From a virus, in the IMG/VR virus record IMGVR_UViG_3300035670_000068, positions 1 through 64,000 of that record: DNA of 64,000 nucleotides; one strand, given 5' to 3'. Made by a program: the position numbers and the translations under genes. The notes under the pieces were generated by a model. That model was given only the letters and a program-made list of their open reading frames with translations, was not told where the DNA came from and searched no databases. Shown here piece after piece: positions 32,652 through 39,693 of the stretch (positions within the stretch are counted from its first letter, which is position 1; each line of letters starts with the position of its first letter).

Positions 32652-34343
32652 ATGTCCAAATTCGTCAAGATTGTGTTCAACCCGGTCATCGCAGCCCTGG
32701 TTGAGCCAGATCGTGATGCCAAGCTCCTGGTCAACGATCTTCTGACCTACAAGATCGAGACCGGCATGAAGGGCATGGGCGTAGCTCACGGCTCGATGTT
32801 CGATATGAACAAGTGCCGTTTCCCGACAGGCTTCGTTCGCCTGGTCACGAAGAAGCTCGAAGGCGCCGGGTATCGTGTGCAGGTGGTTGGTAAGCCCGCT
32901 CCTGAACCTGCAGGCCCGTCCAACCCGGTTGTTGACTCGAACGCGCCGGACCCGCGCTACGACTATCAAGAAGAGACGATGAATCGTCTGGTCGTGCTCA
33001 AGCGCATGATTGCCCAGATCGCAACGGGCGGCGGTAAGTCTCGCACGTTCAAGCTGTGCTGCGAGCGCATCGCCCTCCCCACTCTGTTCCTGACCACTCG
33101 CAAGTCGCTGATGTACCAGATGGCTGCCGGCTATCGAACTGTGAAGTCTGGCCGCCCCGTTGGATTTATCGGTGACGGCCACTGGAAGCCCGAGCCGACC
33201 GGCGTGAACTTCGCCATCGTCGATACCCTGGTTTCTCGTCTTGAGGTCTGCTCTTTCGAGAGCGAGCTGGACAAGGCCGTCACCAAGCACGTCGAGGCGG
33301 TCGAGAAAGAAGTCCAGGCCGCGCTCAAGCGATTCAAGCTGCCGACGAACCCATCGACTCTGCGTCACGCCGACAAGGACACTCTGGCCAAGATCGCCAG
33401 CGTGAGATCGCGCGTGGAGCTTGCGAAGAAGCTCGACGAGAAGGCTCTTCAGGAGAAGATCAAGCGTAAGGTCGAAAAGCAGCAGGCTATTCGCGAAGAA
33501 ACTCTGCAGTTTCTGGCTCAGGTCGGATTCTTGTGCCTCGAAGAAGCGCACGAAGTCTCCGGTCAGGGCTTCTTCGATCTCTGCAACTCGATGCCGAACG
33601 CCCACTACCGCCTGGCTCTGACCGCAACCCCATTCATGAAGGACAGCGAAGAGGCTAATCTGCGCCTCATGGCGGTCACTGGAACGATCGGCATCAAGGT
33701 CAGCGAGAAAGACCTGATCGACCGGGGCATCTTGGCCAAGCCTTACTTCATGATCATGCCGTCGAAGCGCCCAGATGGAGTTTTGCGGGGAACCGCTTGG
33801 CAGGCCGCCTACGAACGCGGAATCGTCTCCAACACGGGCCGCAACATGCAGATCGTCCAGGCTGTTCAGATGGCCCGGCGTTATGGTCTGACCGCGATCA
33901 TCCTGGTGCAGCGAACCAAGCACGGCGAAGAGCTCAAGACCCTACTCAGCAACATCGGCGCTCGAACCGACTTCATCTACGGCGAGAACGAGCAGTCTGA
34001 GCGTCAGGCCGCCCTGGACAAGCTCGGCGCCGGCGAGATCGATGTGCTGATCGGCACCACAATTCTCGACGTTGGTGTGGACTGCCCATCTGTCGGCATG
34101 GTGATTCTCGCCGGTGGCGGCAAAGCAGAAGTGGCTCAGCGCCAGCGAATCGGTCGCGGCCTGCGTGCGAAGAAGTCCGGCCCCAACGTCTGCTTTGTGG
34201 TCGACTTCGACGATGTGTGGAACAACCACACTCACGGCCACTCGGTCGAGCGTCGCAGGATTATCGAATCGACGCCTGGGTTCGCCGAGAACATCGTCCC
34301 CTACTTCGATTTCGAAGGATTGGGCTTCAAGAGAGCCGCCTAA
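32652..34343 (+). CDS. SF2 helicase, UvsW-like
   Basis: 563 residues. N-terminal domain of 110 residues, then the helicase core: motif I QIATGGGKS near 120, motif Ia LFLTTRKSL, motif II LEEAHE (Glu in place of the first Asp of DEAH), motif III LALTATPF, motif V IGTTILDVGVDCP and motif VI QRIGRGLR. A charged coiled-coil insert of about 90 residues separates motifs Ia and II. Such helicases remodel forks and recombination structures (T4 UvsW is the model). First gene of the plus-strand unit; a terminator follows. Confidence 0.92.
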   Translation: MSKFVKIVFNPVIAALVEPDRDAKLLVNDLLTYKIETGMKGMGVAHGSMFDMNKCRFPTGFVRLVTKKLEGAGYRVQVVGKPAPEPAGPSNPVVDSNAPDPRYDYQEETMNRLVVLKRMIAQIATGGGKSRTFKLCCERIALPTLFLTTRKSLMYQMAAGYRTVKSGRPVGFIGDGHWKPEPTGVNFAIVDTLVSRLEVCSFESELDKAVTKHVEAVEKEVQAALKRFKLPTNPSTLRHADKDTLAKIASVRSRVELAKKLDEKALQEKIKRKVEKQQAIREETLQFLAQVGFLCLEEAHEVSGQGFFDLCNSMPNAHYRLALTATPFMKDSEEANLRLMAVTGTIGIKVSEKDLIDRGILAKPYFMIMPSKRPDGVLRGTAWQAAYERGIVSNTGRNMQIVQAVQMARRYGLTAIILVQRTKHGEELKTLLSNIGARTDFIYGENEQSERQAALDKLGAGEIDVLIGTTILDVGVDCPSVGMVILAGGGKAEVAQRQRIGRGLRAKKSGPNVCFVVDFDDVWNNHTHGHSVERRRIIESTPGFAENIVPYFDFEGLGFKRAA

Positions 34344-34355
34344 TAGCCCACGAAT

Positions 34356-34378
34356 ACCCCACGAATGCGGGGTTTTTG
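34356..34378 (+). terminator. Terminator after helicase
   Basis: ACCCC/GGGGT stem with eight-base loop, then TTTT on the plus strand, 13 bases after the helicase stop. Short stem, so moderate strength. Confidence 0.65.
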
Positions 34379-34409
34379 TTGGTGAATCAAAAAAATCTCA
34401 AAAAAGCTG

Positions 34410-34438
34410 TTGCATACCCGAGAGTCGCTGTGTAAATT
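34410..34438 (+). promoter_or_regulatory. sigma70-like promoter
   Basis: TTGCAT (34410-34415), 17-base spacer, TAAATT (34433-34438) on the plus strand, preceded by an A-rich stretch (UP-like). It should drive the SLOG-TerB-tRNA unit starting at 34486. A half-site of the palindrome family (CAGTTAGTTAG, 34458-34468) lies just downstream. Confidence 0.65.
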
Positions 34439-34485
34439 TTGCATCGTGTTCAGTAAGCAGTTAGTTAGCGAAGACGGAGACAGCG

Positions 34486-35022
34486 ATGAAGTTCTATGTG
34501 GGCTGCGGCTCTACAGAAGCTCCACCGCAAATCCTCAAGCTGATGTGCAAGCTGGCAGCTCTGATGGATCAACGAGGGTTCACCCTCAGAACCTCAGAGC
34601 AACCTGGGCCGGATGAAGCGTTCAGGCAAGGATCGGGCGGTAAGTTCTTCACCTACCTGGCCGATCAGGACTTCGAAGGGAAAAGCGTGTGGGGTATCCC
34701 CGCCGACATAACCTTCGGTGGAGCACGCTCGGTCCTTGCCCGAAAGCTGAACCCGATGTTTGTGATGCTCCCGGATAGCGAAAAGCGCTGGGAGATCGTA
34801 GCGAATCAGGTGCTGCTCGGTAGCTCAGGCGACGACCTCGCGAAGCTGCTGATTACTTGGACAAAGGACGGCGCGACGAAGCCTGCAGAGTTCACCGAGA
34901 ACACTGGCAACGTCGCAAGGTATCTGAAACTGGCTGATCGCTTCGGCGTGCCGGTGATGAATCTGGCCCGTCGAGATCACCGGGACAAGGCGCTGTCTTG
35001 GCTTGGGTTGAAAAGTAAGTAA
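34486..35022 (+). CDS. SLOG/DprA-like Rossmann protein, 178 aa
   Basis: N-terminal KFYVGCGSTEAPPQILKLMC, then GFTLRTSEQPGPDEAFRQGS (a variant of the RSGgA-GaD-aFe signature), and ITWTKDGATKPAEFTENTGN with GVPVMNLARRDHRDKALSWL at the end. This is the layout of a phage protein family with a SLOG/DprA-like Rossmann fold. The loop SGGA is here SEQP, so nucleotide binding may differ. DprA proteins load RecA on single-stranded DNA; SLOG domains often bind nucleotide signals, which might matter in counter-defence. Function not shown. Confidence 0.65.
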   Translation: MKFYVGCGSTEAPPQILKLMCKLAALMDQRGFTLRTSEQPGPDEAFRQGSGGKFFTYLADQDFEGKSVWGIPADITFGGARSVLARKLNPMFVMLPDSEKRWEIVANQVLLGSSGDDLAKLLITWTKDGATKPAEFTENTGNVARYLKLADRFGVPVMNLARRDHRDKALSWLGLKSK

Positions 35023-35048
35023 CCGCTTAAATAGAAGGAAAATGTCTC

Positions 35049-35483
35049 ATGCTGGGCAAACTGTTTGGTAAAGGTCGCGAAGCTCGTGCTGCTGTGGCCA
35101 AGCTGGAAAACCGCGACATGATGCAAGCTGCTGTCTACGGCTGCTTCTACGTCGCCTCCGCCGATGGCGAGATCGAAGCTGCAGAGCTGGCGAAGGTCGA
35201 GTCTCTGCTGCGCAACAACCCGGCTCTGTCCGCCTTCGGCGTCGAGCTGAGCAAGGTCATCGATCAGGCCAAAGCTGACTTCCAGGAAGGCGGCGCCCGC
35301 ATCATCCGCATGAACGCCGAGCGCGAGCTGGCTGATCTGGCTCACGATCCGAAGTCTGCCGAAACCGTCCTCAACTTCATGCTGACCGTCTCCGAAGCGG
35401 ACGGCGAGATCGAGGACGCCGAAATGCACGCCCTGGAGCGCGCTGCCGGCAAGATGAACCTGCGTCTCAAGGACTACCTGTGA
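35049..35483 (+). CDS. TerB-like protein, 144 aa
   Basis: Two acidic loops, ASADGEIEAAELAKVESLL and SEADGEIEDAEMHALERAA, in an otherwise helical protein, are the TerB/DUF533 signature of tellurite-resistance-type proteins that bind a divalent metal. TerB modules are known in phage and in stress or anti-phage settings. Stop overlaps the start of the membrane gene that follows. Confidence 0.82.
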   Translation: MLGKLFGKGREARAAVAKLENRDMMQAAVYGCFYVASADGEIEAAELAKVESLLRNNPALSAFGVELSKVIDQAKADFQEGGARIIRMNAERELADLAHDPKSAETVLNFMLTVSEADGEIEDAEMHALERAAGKMNLRLKDYL

Positions 35484-35734
35484 TCAACAAGATCGCCGGT
35501 GTGTTCGGCACGAAGTTCACCGAGAAGGGTAAGCGGTTCGTCAAGGTTCTGCTTATCGTCTGGGCGCTCTTCATGGTCGTCAGCTTCGTAGCAACCCGGC
35601 TCTTCGCCTGGGGCGTCTGCGAGTGGTACGGCAGTGAGACGGGTCGTGAAGTTCGCTACGCAACCTTCATCGGTTGCATGGTGAAAGTGAACGATACCTG
35701 GGTGCCGCGAAACGAACTTCGCATCGTGCAGTGA
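35480..35734 (+). CDS. Small membrane protein, 84 aa
   Basis: Single membrane segment (VKVLLIVWALFMVVSFVATR at about 21-40) after a basic N-terminus, then a soluble tail with two cysteines (GVCEWYG, IGCMVKV). GTGA-type overlap with the TerB-like gene suggests the two act together at the membrane. No family recognised. Confidence 0.75.
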   Translation: MINKIAGVFGTKFTEKGKRFVKVLLIVWALFMVVSFVATRLFAWGVCEWYGSETGREVRYATFIGCMVKVNDTWVPRNELRIVQ

Positions 35735-35743
35735 CGGTTTCGA

Positions 35744-35764
35744 GCCTTTGTCCGCAACAAAGGC
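35744..35764 (+). other. Hairpin after membrane gene
   Basis: GCCTTTGT-CCGCA-ACAAAGGC hairpin 10 bases after the stop, no T-run; could mark mRNA processing before the tRNA cluster. Confidence 0.5.
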
Positions 35765-35766
35765 TC

Positions 35767-35839
35767 CATCTGAAAACCTACTGGCTGCTCAAAAGGGCTT
35801 GCCATGACCCGGACTCCACAGTCAGTAGGTTTTCAGATG
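35767..35839 (+). repeat. 17-base inverted repeat before tRNAs
   Basis: CATCTGAAAACCTACTG and its exact reverse complement CAGTAGGTTTTCAGATG, 39 bases apart, ending one base before tRNA-Asn. A long stem just 5' of the tRNA could direct RNase processing. Confidence 0.8.
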
Positions 35840-35840
35840 T

Positions 35841-35917
35841 TGGTGCGTAGCTCAGTTGGTAGTAGCAGGTGACTGTTAATCACCAGGTCGAAGGTTCGAG
35901 CCCTTCCGCACCAGCCA
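35841..35917 (+). tRNA. tRNA-Asn (GTT)
   Basis: Acceptor TGGTGCG/CGCACCA, anticodon arm GGTGA-CTGTTAA-TCACC with anticodon GTT, T arm GAAGG-TTCGAGC-CCTTC, discriminator G and encoded CCA. The D arm is slightly irregular. Confidence 0.92.
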
Positions 35918-35929
35918 GTTTGTTTTTGC

Positions 35930-36006
35930 CGGCGCATAGCTCAACTGGACAGAGCATCGGGCTTCTATCCCGTTGGTTGTAGGTTCGAGTCCTACTGCGT
36001 CGGCCA
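35930..36006 (+). tRNA. tRNA-Arg (TCT)
   Basis: Acceptor CGGCGCA/TGCGTCG, anticodon loop CTTCTAT with anticodon TCT, T arm GTAGG-TTCGAGT-CCTAC, encoded CCA. Reads AGA/AGG, rare codons in GC-rich hosts. Confidence 0.92.
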
Positions 36007-36027
36007 CTTGAGATAGAGAGGTTGAAG

Positions 36028-36210
36028 ATGGAAGTGTTGTCTGGCGGTATCGCCACTCTGATGAACGCGCACGACGCCTATAGCGTCAACGCCCCGATTC
36101 ACGAAGCGGAAGGCAATCATGAGCAGGCTCAGTTCTGCCGCGATATGGCTGCCGACCTGCAGCTTTCCATCGTTGCTCTCAAGATGGTTCAGAGTTCCGA
36201 GCCGGTATAG
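36028..36210 (+). CDS. Small protein inside tRNA cluster, 60 aa
   Basis: ATG 36028 with GAGAGG upstream. Short helical protein (HEAEGNHEQAQFCRDMAADL) without recognised family. Its TAG stop is formed by bases 8-10 of tRNA-Thr, so the gene ends within the tRNA; processing of that tRNA would cut the mRNA's 3' end. Confidence 0.65.
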   Translation: MEVLSGGIATLMNAHDAYSVNAPIHEAEGNHEQAQFCRDMAADLQLSIVALKMVQSSEPV

Positions 36211-36276
36211 CTCAGTTGGTAGAGCAGCTGCTTTGTAAGCAGAGGGTCGTGGGTTCGAAACCTACTGCCGGCACCA
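36201..36276 (+). tRNA. tRNA-Thr (TGT)
   Basis: Acceptor GCCGGTA/TGCCGGC, anticodon loop TTTGTAA with anticodon TGT, T arm GTGGG-TTCGAAA-CCTAC, encoded CCA. Overlaps the end of the 60-residue gene by ten bases. Confidence 0.92.
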
Positions 36277-36283
36277 GAGCAAT

Positions 36284-36359
36284 GCGTAGGTAGCTCAAAT
36301 GGGAGAGCGACGGATTCCAAATCCGTTGGTTGGTGGTTCGACTCCATCCCTGCGCGCCA
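36284..36359 (+). tRNA. tRNA-Trp (CCA)
   Basis: Acceptor GCGTAGG/CCTGCGC, anticodon loop TTCCAAA with anticodon CCA, T arm GGTGG-TTCGACT-CCATC, discriminator G as usual for Trp, encoded CCA. Confidence 0.9.
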
Positions 36360-36800
36360 GACACCCCTGACCGGGTGGCCCTGAAAGACCTGGATGACTA
36401 CAGGTATCGCTCAGGCTGATGCAGTCGCCCCGAGGGGCTTTCAGCAAGAGAGTGGGCAGTCGAGCGTAAAGCCGCTCAATGCGGAAGGTGAGCTTCCTTA
36501 TCCGAAAGGACGACCGTGGCGACGGGCAACGCAACCCTCCTGGCCGGGTAAAAGACCAGGAAGAGCAACTGCGGTACGTTCGTGGCTGGTGTCATGAGTC
36601 TGCTAGGGTAAGGTGGCTTTCGTGCCGAGCCCAACGTGCAGAGCCGGCCTGCCACCACGAATGAAGGGCGTTTTTTCTCCTTTTACGCCCGAGCAAAGGC
36701 CGGCTACCTCCTGACCTGTCGCCCCGGCAGGAACGAAACTCGCGGGGCTTCCCAGCCCTGGTCTGACACCTCACCCAATCGTCAGACCAGGGCTTTTTTC
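36360..36800 (+). ncRNA. Candidate large structured RNA
   Basis: About 440 bases without a credible gene, directly after four tRNAs and ending in a strong terminator. Visible helices in order: CCTGA/TCAGG enclosing ACCTG/CAGGT (36380-36415), GCCCC-GA-GGGGC, GAGCG/CGCTC, GGAAG/CTTCC, TCC-GAAA-GGA with a GNRA loop, CCGT-GGCG-ACGG, TCCTGG/CCAGGA, GGTGGC/GCCACC, a nine-base pairing AGCCGGCCT with AGGCCGGCT that crosses the previous helix, GGGCGT/ACGCCC, and GCCCCG/CGGGGC. It does not show RNase P, tmRNA or group I intron landmarks. GOLLD and ROOL, large RNAs of unknown role, sit near phage tRNAs in the same way; I cannot match this to either. Confidence 0.55.
36754..36800 (+). terminator. Strong terminator of tRNA/ncRNA unit
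   Basis: Perfect 14-base stem AGCCCTGGTCTGAC/GTCAGACCAGGGCT with 13-base loop, then TTTTTC on the plus strand. Confidence 0.93.
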
Positions 36801-36894
36801 GTCTGTCAGAAAGCAGCAGCTCGAACAGCGTGGCAAGCGCTCAGATTTGCGCTGTGCTGCGCGATCTCTCTTGACGTGCATCGACGTAGCGCTA

Positions 36895-36932
36895 GAAAAG
36901 AAAAACGCTCAGAGCGCGAACCCTGAGCGTTT
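36895..36932 (-). terminator. Terminator of Ntn-hydrolase/Acb2 unit
   Basis: AAACGCTCAG/CTGAGCGTTT ten-base stem followed by TTCTTTTC on the minus strand. Faces the plus-strand terminator 95 bases away, so converging transcripts end here. Confidence 0.88.
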
Positions 36933-36968
36933 CTGTGAAGCTGGAGATCGATCGTTAGGCGAGCGCTT

Positions 36969-37442
36969 TCATACGAACCCCCAGCTCTCGATATCGAAGG
37001 TCTTGATGCGACCACCAGAGAAGCAGTCCAGCTCGCAGGCCACCTTGACCGCTTCGGTAGCAGACTTGCCCAGAGACATTGCTGCCATCGCGAAGTCTGT
37101 ACCGCTACCGATGGCCACCGGGCTCTCAGTCGGCATGGGGACCAGACGATGCTCCAGGACGAACGCTTCGCCAGTCTCCAGGATCAGCAGGCCGCTCATT
37201 TCACCCGGCTCGAACTCGGGGATCATTTCGCAGTCGTGCAGATCGTTGCCTTCCAGGTGCTTCTTGAGCAGCAGGATCGACTCGTAGCTGCCGGCGCCAG
37301 CGAGAACAGCTTTAACTTCGACACCGTTGGCGCGAGTGACCAGCGGGAAAATCTTCTGGGTGGACTTGGCTGAGATCAGGTTGCCGAGCGTTGCGCGACC
37401 ATCAGCGGCCAGGAACTGTCCGTCGAATGCGACTGTGGTCAT
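36969..37442 (-). CDS. Proteasome/HslV-like Ntn hydrolase
   Basis: 157 residues from ATG 37442. MTTVAFDGQFLAADGRATLG gives Thr2 as potential N-terminal nucleophile after Met removal, with the AxDgR strand of the proteasome beta fold. VLAGAGSYESILLLKKHLEG, GLLILETGEAFVLEHRLVPM and PVAIGSGTDFAMAAMSLGKS follow in family order. No HslU-like ATPase is in the window, so it may act alone, use a host unfoldase, or be a non-proteolytic relative. Co-transcribed with acb2; TGATG-type overlap. Confidence 0.82.
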   Translation of the reverse strand: MTTVAFDGQFLAADGRATLGNLISAKSTQKIFPLVTRANGVEVKAVLAGAGSYESILLLKKHLEGNDLHDCEMIPEFEPGEMSGLLILETGEAFVLEHRLVPMPTESPVAIGSGTDFAMAAMSLGKSATEAVKVACELDCFSGGRIKTFDIESWGFV

Positions 37443-37684
37443 CAGAAGCCCTCCGGGCAGGCGACAGCGCGAGTGATCGCCATGAAGCCCTTCTGCAGAT
37501 CGGTCGTGCCGATGCTCAGCCAGCGCATATCGATCTGGTGTCCGCCAGTTTGGTAGTGAGTCGCTTCCAGGTAGGTGATCAGGTCTTTCACCTCCTGGGC
37601 CTTGGCCTTGATCTTGTTGATGCAATCGATCTCGTCCTCGGTCAGATCGCGATAGCCCTTGATCAGACGATGCTGATTATCCAT
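37442..37684 (-). CDS. acb2: Acb2-like anti-CBASS sponge
   Basis: 80 residues matching the Acb2/Tad1 hairpin family: KGYRDLTEDEIDCINKIKAK at 9-28 and DMRWLSIGTTDLQKGFMAIT at 52-71 ending RAVACPEGF. Tyr11 and Lys26, which I recall as ligand-contacting residues in Acb2 of phage PaMx33, fall at exactly these positions. Acb2 hexamers sequester cyclic di- and trinucleotides and so block CBASS signalling. First gene of its unit, divergent from glutaredoxin across palindrome copy 12. Confidence 0.9.
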   Translation of the reverse strand: MDNQHRLIKGYRDLTEDEIDCINKIKAKAQEVKDLITYLEATHYQTGGHQIDMRWLSIGTTDLQKGFMAITRAVACPEGF

Positions 37685-37703
37685 TCCGCCACCTACTGCA
37701 AAG

Positions 37704-37724
37704 TAACTAAGTAGTTAGTATTAT
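37704..37724 (+). promoter_or_regulatory. Palindrome copy 12, divergent promoter
   Basis: TAACTA-AG-TAGTTA (37704-37717) followed on the plus strand by TATTAT (37719-37724) and further A/T, 33 bases before the glutaredoxin ATG; on the other side it is 20 bases from acb2. Confidence 0.65.
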
Positions 37725-37757
37725 ATCACTTTGCCGAATATGCCCATAAGGAGCCCT

Positions 37758-38030
37758 ATGTTCACCGTTTATTCCATGCCCAACTGCCCGGACTGCATGA
37801 ACGCCAAAAACCTGCTCAAGCGAGAAGGCATGGAGTTCCAAGAGAAGGTCGCTGGCCAAGATTTCACGCGCGAAGAGCTGGTAGACCTGATCGGCCCGGT
37901 ACGCACTCTCCCGCAGATCACTCGCTCTACCGAAGAGGGTCTGTTTCACATCGGCGGCTATCGTGATTTGGTGGCTCTGATGAACGGCGGAGGCTCTACC
38001 GTGCGCAAAATCGAGCAGCCGGTCGTCTGA
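37758..38030 (+). CDS. Glutaredoxin
   Basis: 90 residues from ATG 37758 (AAGGAG seven bases upstream). Redox motif CPDC in YSMPNCPDCMNAKNLLKREG, cis-Pro in RTLPQI, and HIGGYRDLVALM at the end, all standard. Phage glutaredoxins reduce ribonucleotide reductase, though none is in this window. A strong terminator follows. Confidence 0.92.
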   Translation: MFTVYSMPNCPDCMNAKNLLKREGMEFQEKVAGQDFTREELVDLIGPVRTLPQITRSTEEGLFHIGGYRDLVALMNGGGSTVRKIEQPVV

Positions 38031-38127
38031 TCGTTGTGTCAAAAATTCGCGATGTTGGTTGCTGAAACCTCTTTTAGCCTCTAACGTGCGCGGCCTTTGC
38101 GGTTTGTTCTCCACACTATCCCGCATC

Positions 38128-38166
38128 CCCGAACCAAGGCAGAACCAGACTTGGTTCGGGTTTTTT
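38128..38166 (+). terminator. Strong terminator after glutaredoxin
   Basis: CCCGAACCAAG/CTTGGTTCGGG 11-base stem and TTTTTT on the plus strand. Confidence 0.92.
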
Positions 38167-38230
38167 CCCGCCTAGACTTCTTCGCGTCTATAACGGTGAC
38201 AGAGCAACCACGAAAAACGAGGTATCTGTC

Positions 38231-38452
38231 ATGCACTTTCTTATCGCAACCAGCCCGCAAGGTCATCGACTGGTTGACTTCGGCGACGAGATCATGAGGC
38301 TCAAAACCTCGATGAACGCCTACCTGGAGAGCCATATCGGCCACCAGCCGGCGATCTTTAACGAAAAAATGGTTCGGGACGCTTTCCTCTGTGACGAGTA
38401 CGGCGTCCCGATTCAAGACGACGGATATCTGATCCGTCTCGACGATCTCTGA
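38231..38452 (+). CDS. Hypothetical protein, 73 aa
   Basis: ATG 38231 with GAGG upstream, behind a possible TATAAC -10 box (38191-38196). Acidic alpha/beta protein with no recognised family (MRLKTSMNAYLESHIGHQPA; CDEYGVPIQDDGYLIRLDDL). Monocistronic and converging with the next gene. Confidence 0.7.
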   Translation: MHFLIATSPQGHRLVDFGDEIMRLKTSMNAYLESHIGHQPAIFNEKMVRDAFLCDEYGVPIQDDGYLIRLDDL

Positions 38453-38467
38453 CAGGATCGAGGAAGG

Positions 38468-39205
38468 TTAGGCGTTCAGCTTCGCTCTGCTGAGCGCCTG
38501 GCTTGCCAGCTTAGAGACCAGCCCGCCGTTTGCTTTGCTTCTTGCCTGCAGAGCGTTCTCCCGCAAAACAGCCCCCTTCGCAATGAAGTCAGCCACGTCA
38601 TCGTTCAGAACGCTCACGCGCATGGCTTCGTCACGCATGATCAGCAGCTCACCCTCGGACACTTCTCGATAGGGATCGGGGTCGTCTCGATTGATCCGGC
38701 TCTCGATGACCAAGGCTGTAGCGATGCGAGAGATCAGCAGCTCCTGGTCTGCAGCAACCTTTCTGTCGCTCCCAATCGTGACGCTCTTTGTCTTGCCCAC
38801 CAAGGGCGAGTACACGCTGCAATACATGAACGGGGTAGCGTCAACCACCTTCCAGTGCAGCTTCACACGGTCGCTGAGCATGATCGGCTGCGCGTGCTTG
38901 CACTGAGCGTCGTTGCGGTTGACCAGCTTCACTGCTTTGCCGACCTTCTTGAGCTGGCCAAGCTCGGACTCGATACGCCGGATGACTGCAGCCAGGCTTT
39001 CAGCCGGATCGACGCCGGCATCAGATACCGAGCCGGAAATCAGCACCTGACCCTTGCGCTCGATCTTGATCTGCCAGGAATTGCTCTTGTAGTTCCGGGC
39101 GACACCTCGCGGAACGAGCATGAGCCTGTCGTTGACTTCGATTTGACGCGCCGGGAACTTGGTATCGCCGATTACCAGGTGCTGAGCTTGTTTGCTTTCG
39201 GACAT
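38468..39205 (-). CDS. Hypothetical protein, 245 aa
   Basis: Not recognised. N-terminal half has repeating strand-basic patterns (PARQIEVNDRLMLVPRGVAR, SWQIKIERKGQVLISGSVSD) that could bind nucleic acid; middle HAQPIMLSDRVKLHWKVVDA; C-terminal third helical with basic end (SKANGGLVSKLASQALSRAK). Monocistronic, preceded by a 100-base AT-rich gap that should hold its promoter. Confidence 0.75.
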   Translation of the reverse strand: MSESKQAQHLVIGDTKFPARQIEVNDRLMLVPRGVARNYKSNSWQIKIERKGQVLISGSVSDAGVDPAESLAAVIRRIESELGQLKKVGKAVKLVNRNDAQCKHAQPIMLSDRVKLHWKVVDATPFMYCSVYSPLVGKTKSVTIGSDRKVAADQELLISRIATALVIESRINRDDPDPYREVSEGELLIMRDEAMRVSVLNDDVADFIAKGAVLRENALQARSKANGGLVSKLASQALSRAKLNA

Positions 39206-39303
39206 TTTTCTACCTGTGTGTTATTCGCTGAGTTTTACGGCCAATATATTTGGCTCTGTTCTATAAAGCGTTATGTCGCAAAGTATATAGTGTTAAAACC
39301 GTT

Positions 39304-39693
39304 TTAGAAACCTTCTTGTCCCCATCCAGTGCCAGGCATTTCGTAGCTGTAGTACAGGCCGATCTCTTCGTAGGTCGGGATCGCCAGTGCGCAGTCATCT
39401 TCCTCTGCAGGGTGAGCGAACCGAGTCTTGCGAATCGGACAGACCGGGAACTCGCCCTTCTCAGTGCGCACCTGGAGAATGCCGTCGCGACCCGAGATCA
39501 CGATCTCACCCTCTGGGTAGAAGTAGTGAGCGATCTTGATCCAGCCAGTCTTCGCTTCTCTGCGAGCCTTTTCTTCTGATTCGCGCTCCTTCCGGCACTC
39601 GTCGCACTCTTCCTTCAGATAGCCGCCCATTTCATGCCCAGAGCGCACAGAGGGCGTATTTGCAGCGGTCGCGTACACGCATTTACAGGTCAT
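39304..39693 (-). CDS. Hypothetical Cys-rich protein, 129 aa
   Basis: N-terminus MTCKCVYATAAN and EECDECRKERESEEKARREA carry two CxC/CxxC pairs that may bind zinc, then a charged helix and a beta region (EGEIVISGRDGILQVRTEKG) with a further Cys. No family recognised. Overlaps the start of nothing downstream; last gene of a five-gene coupled set. Confidence 0.65.
   Translation of the reverse strand: MTCKCVYATAANTPSVRSGHEMGGYLKEECDECRKERESEEKARREAKTGWIKIAHYFYPEGEIVISGRDGILQVRTEKGEFPVCPIRKTRFAHPAEEDDCALAIPTYEEIGLYYSYEMPGTGWGQEGF

Noticed and set aside
36360-36800. RNase P RNA, tmRNA or group I intron
   Set aside because: The conserved GAGGAAAGUC and ACAGNRA blocks of RNase P, the Ala-tRNA-like end with tag frame of tmRNA, and the P/Q/R/S core of group I introns are all missing.
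36394-36926. Short open frames in the structured RNA region
   Set aside because: They cross strong hairpins and the terminator, have no ribosome sites, and code for Arg/Pro-rich nonsense in several frames.
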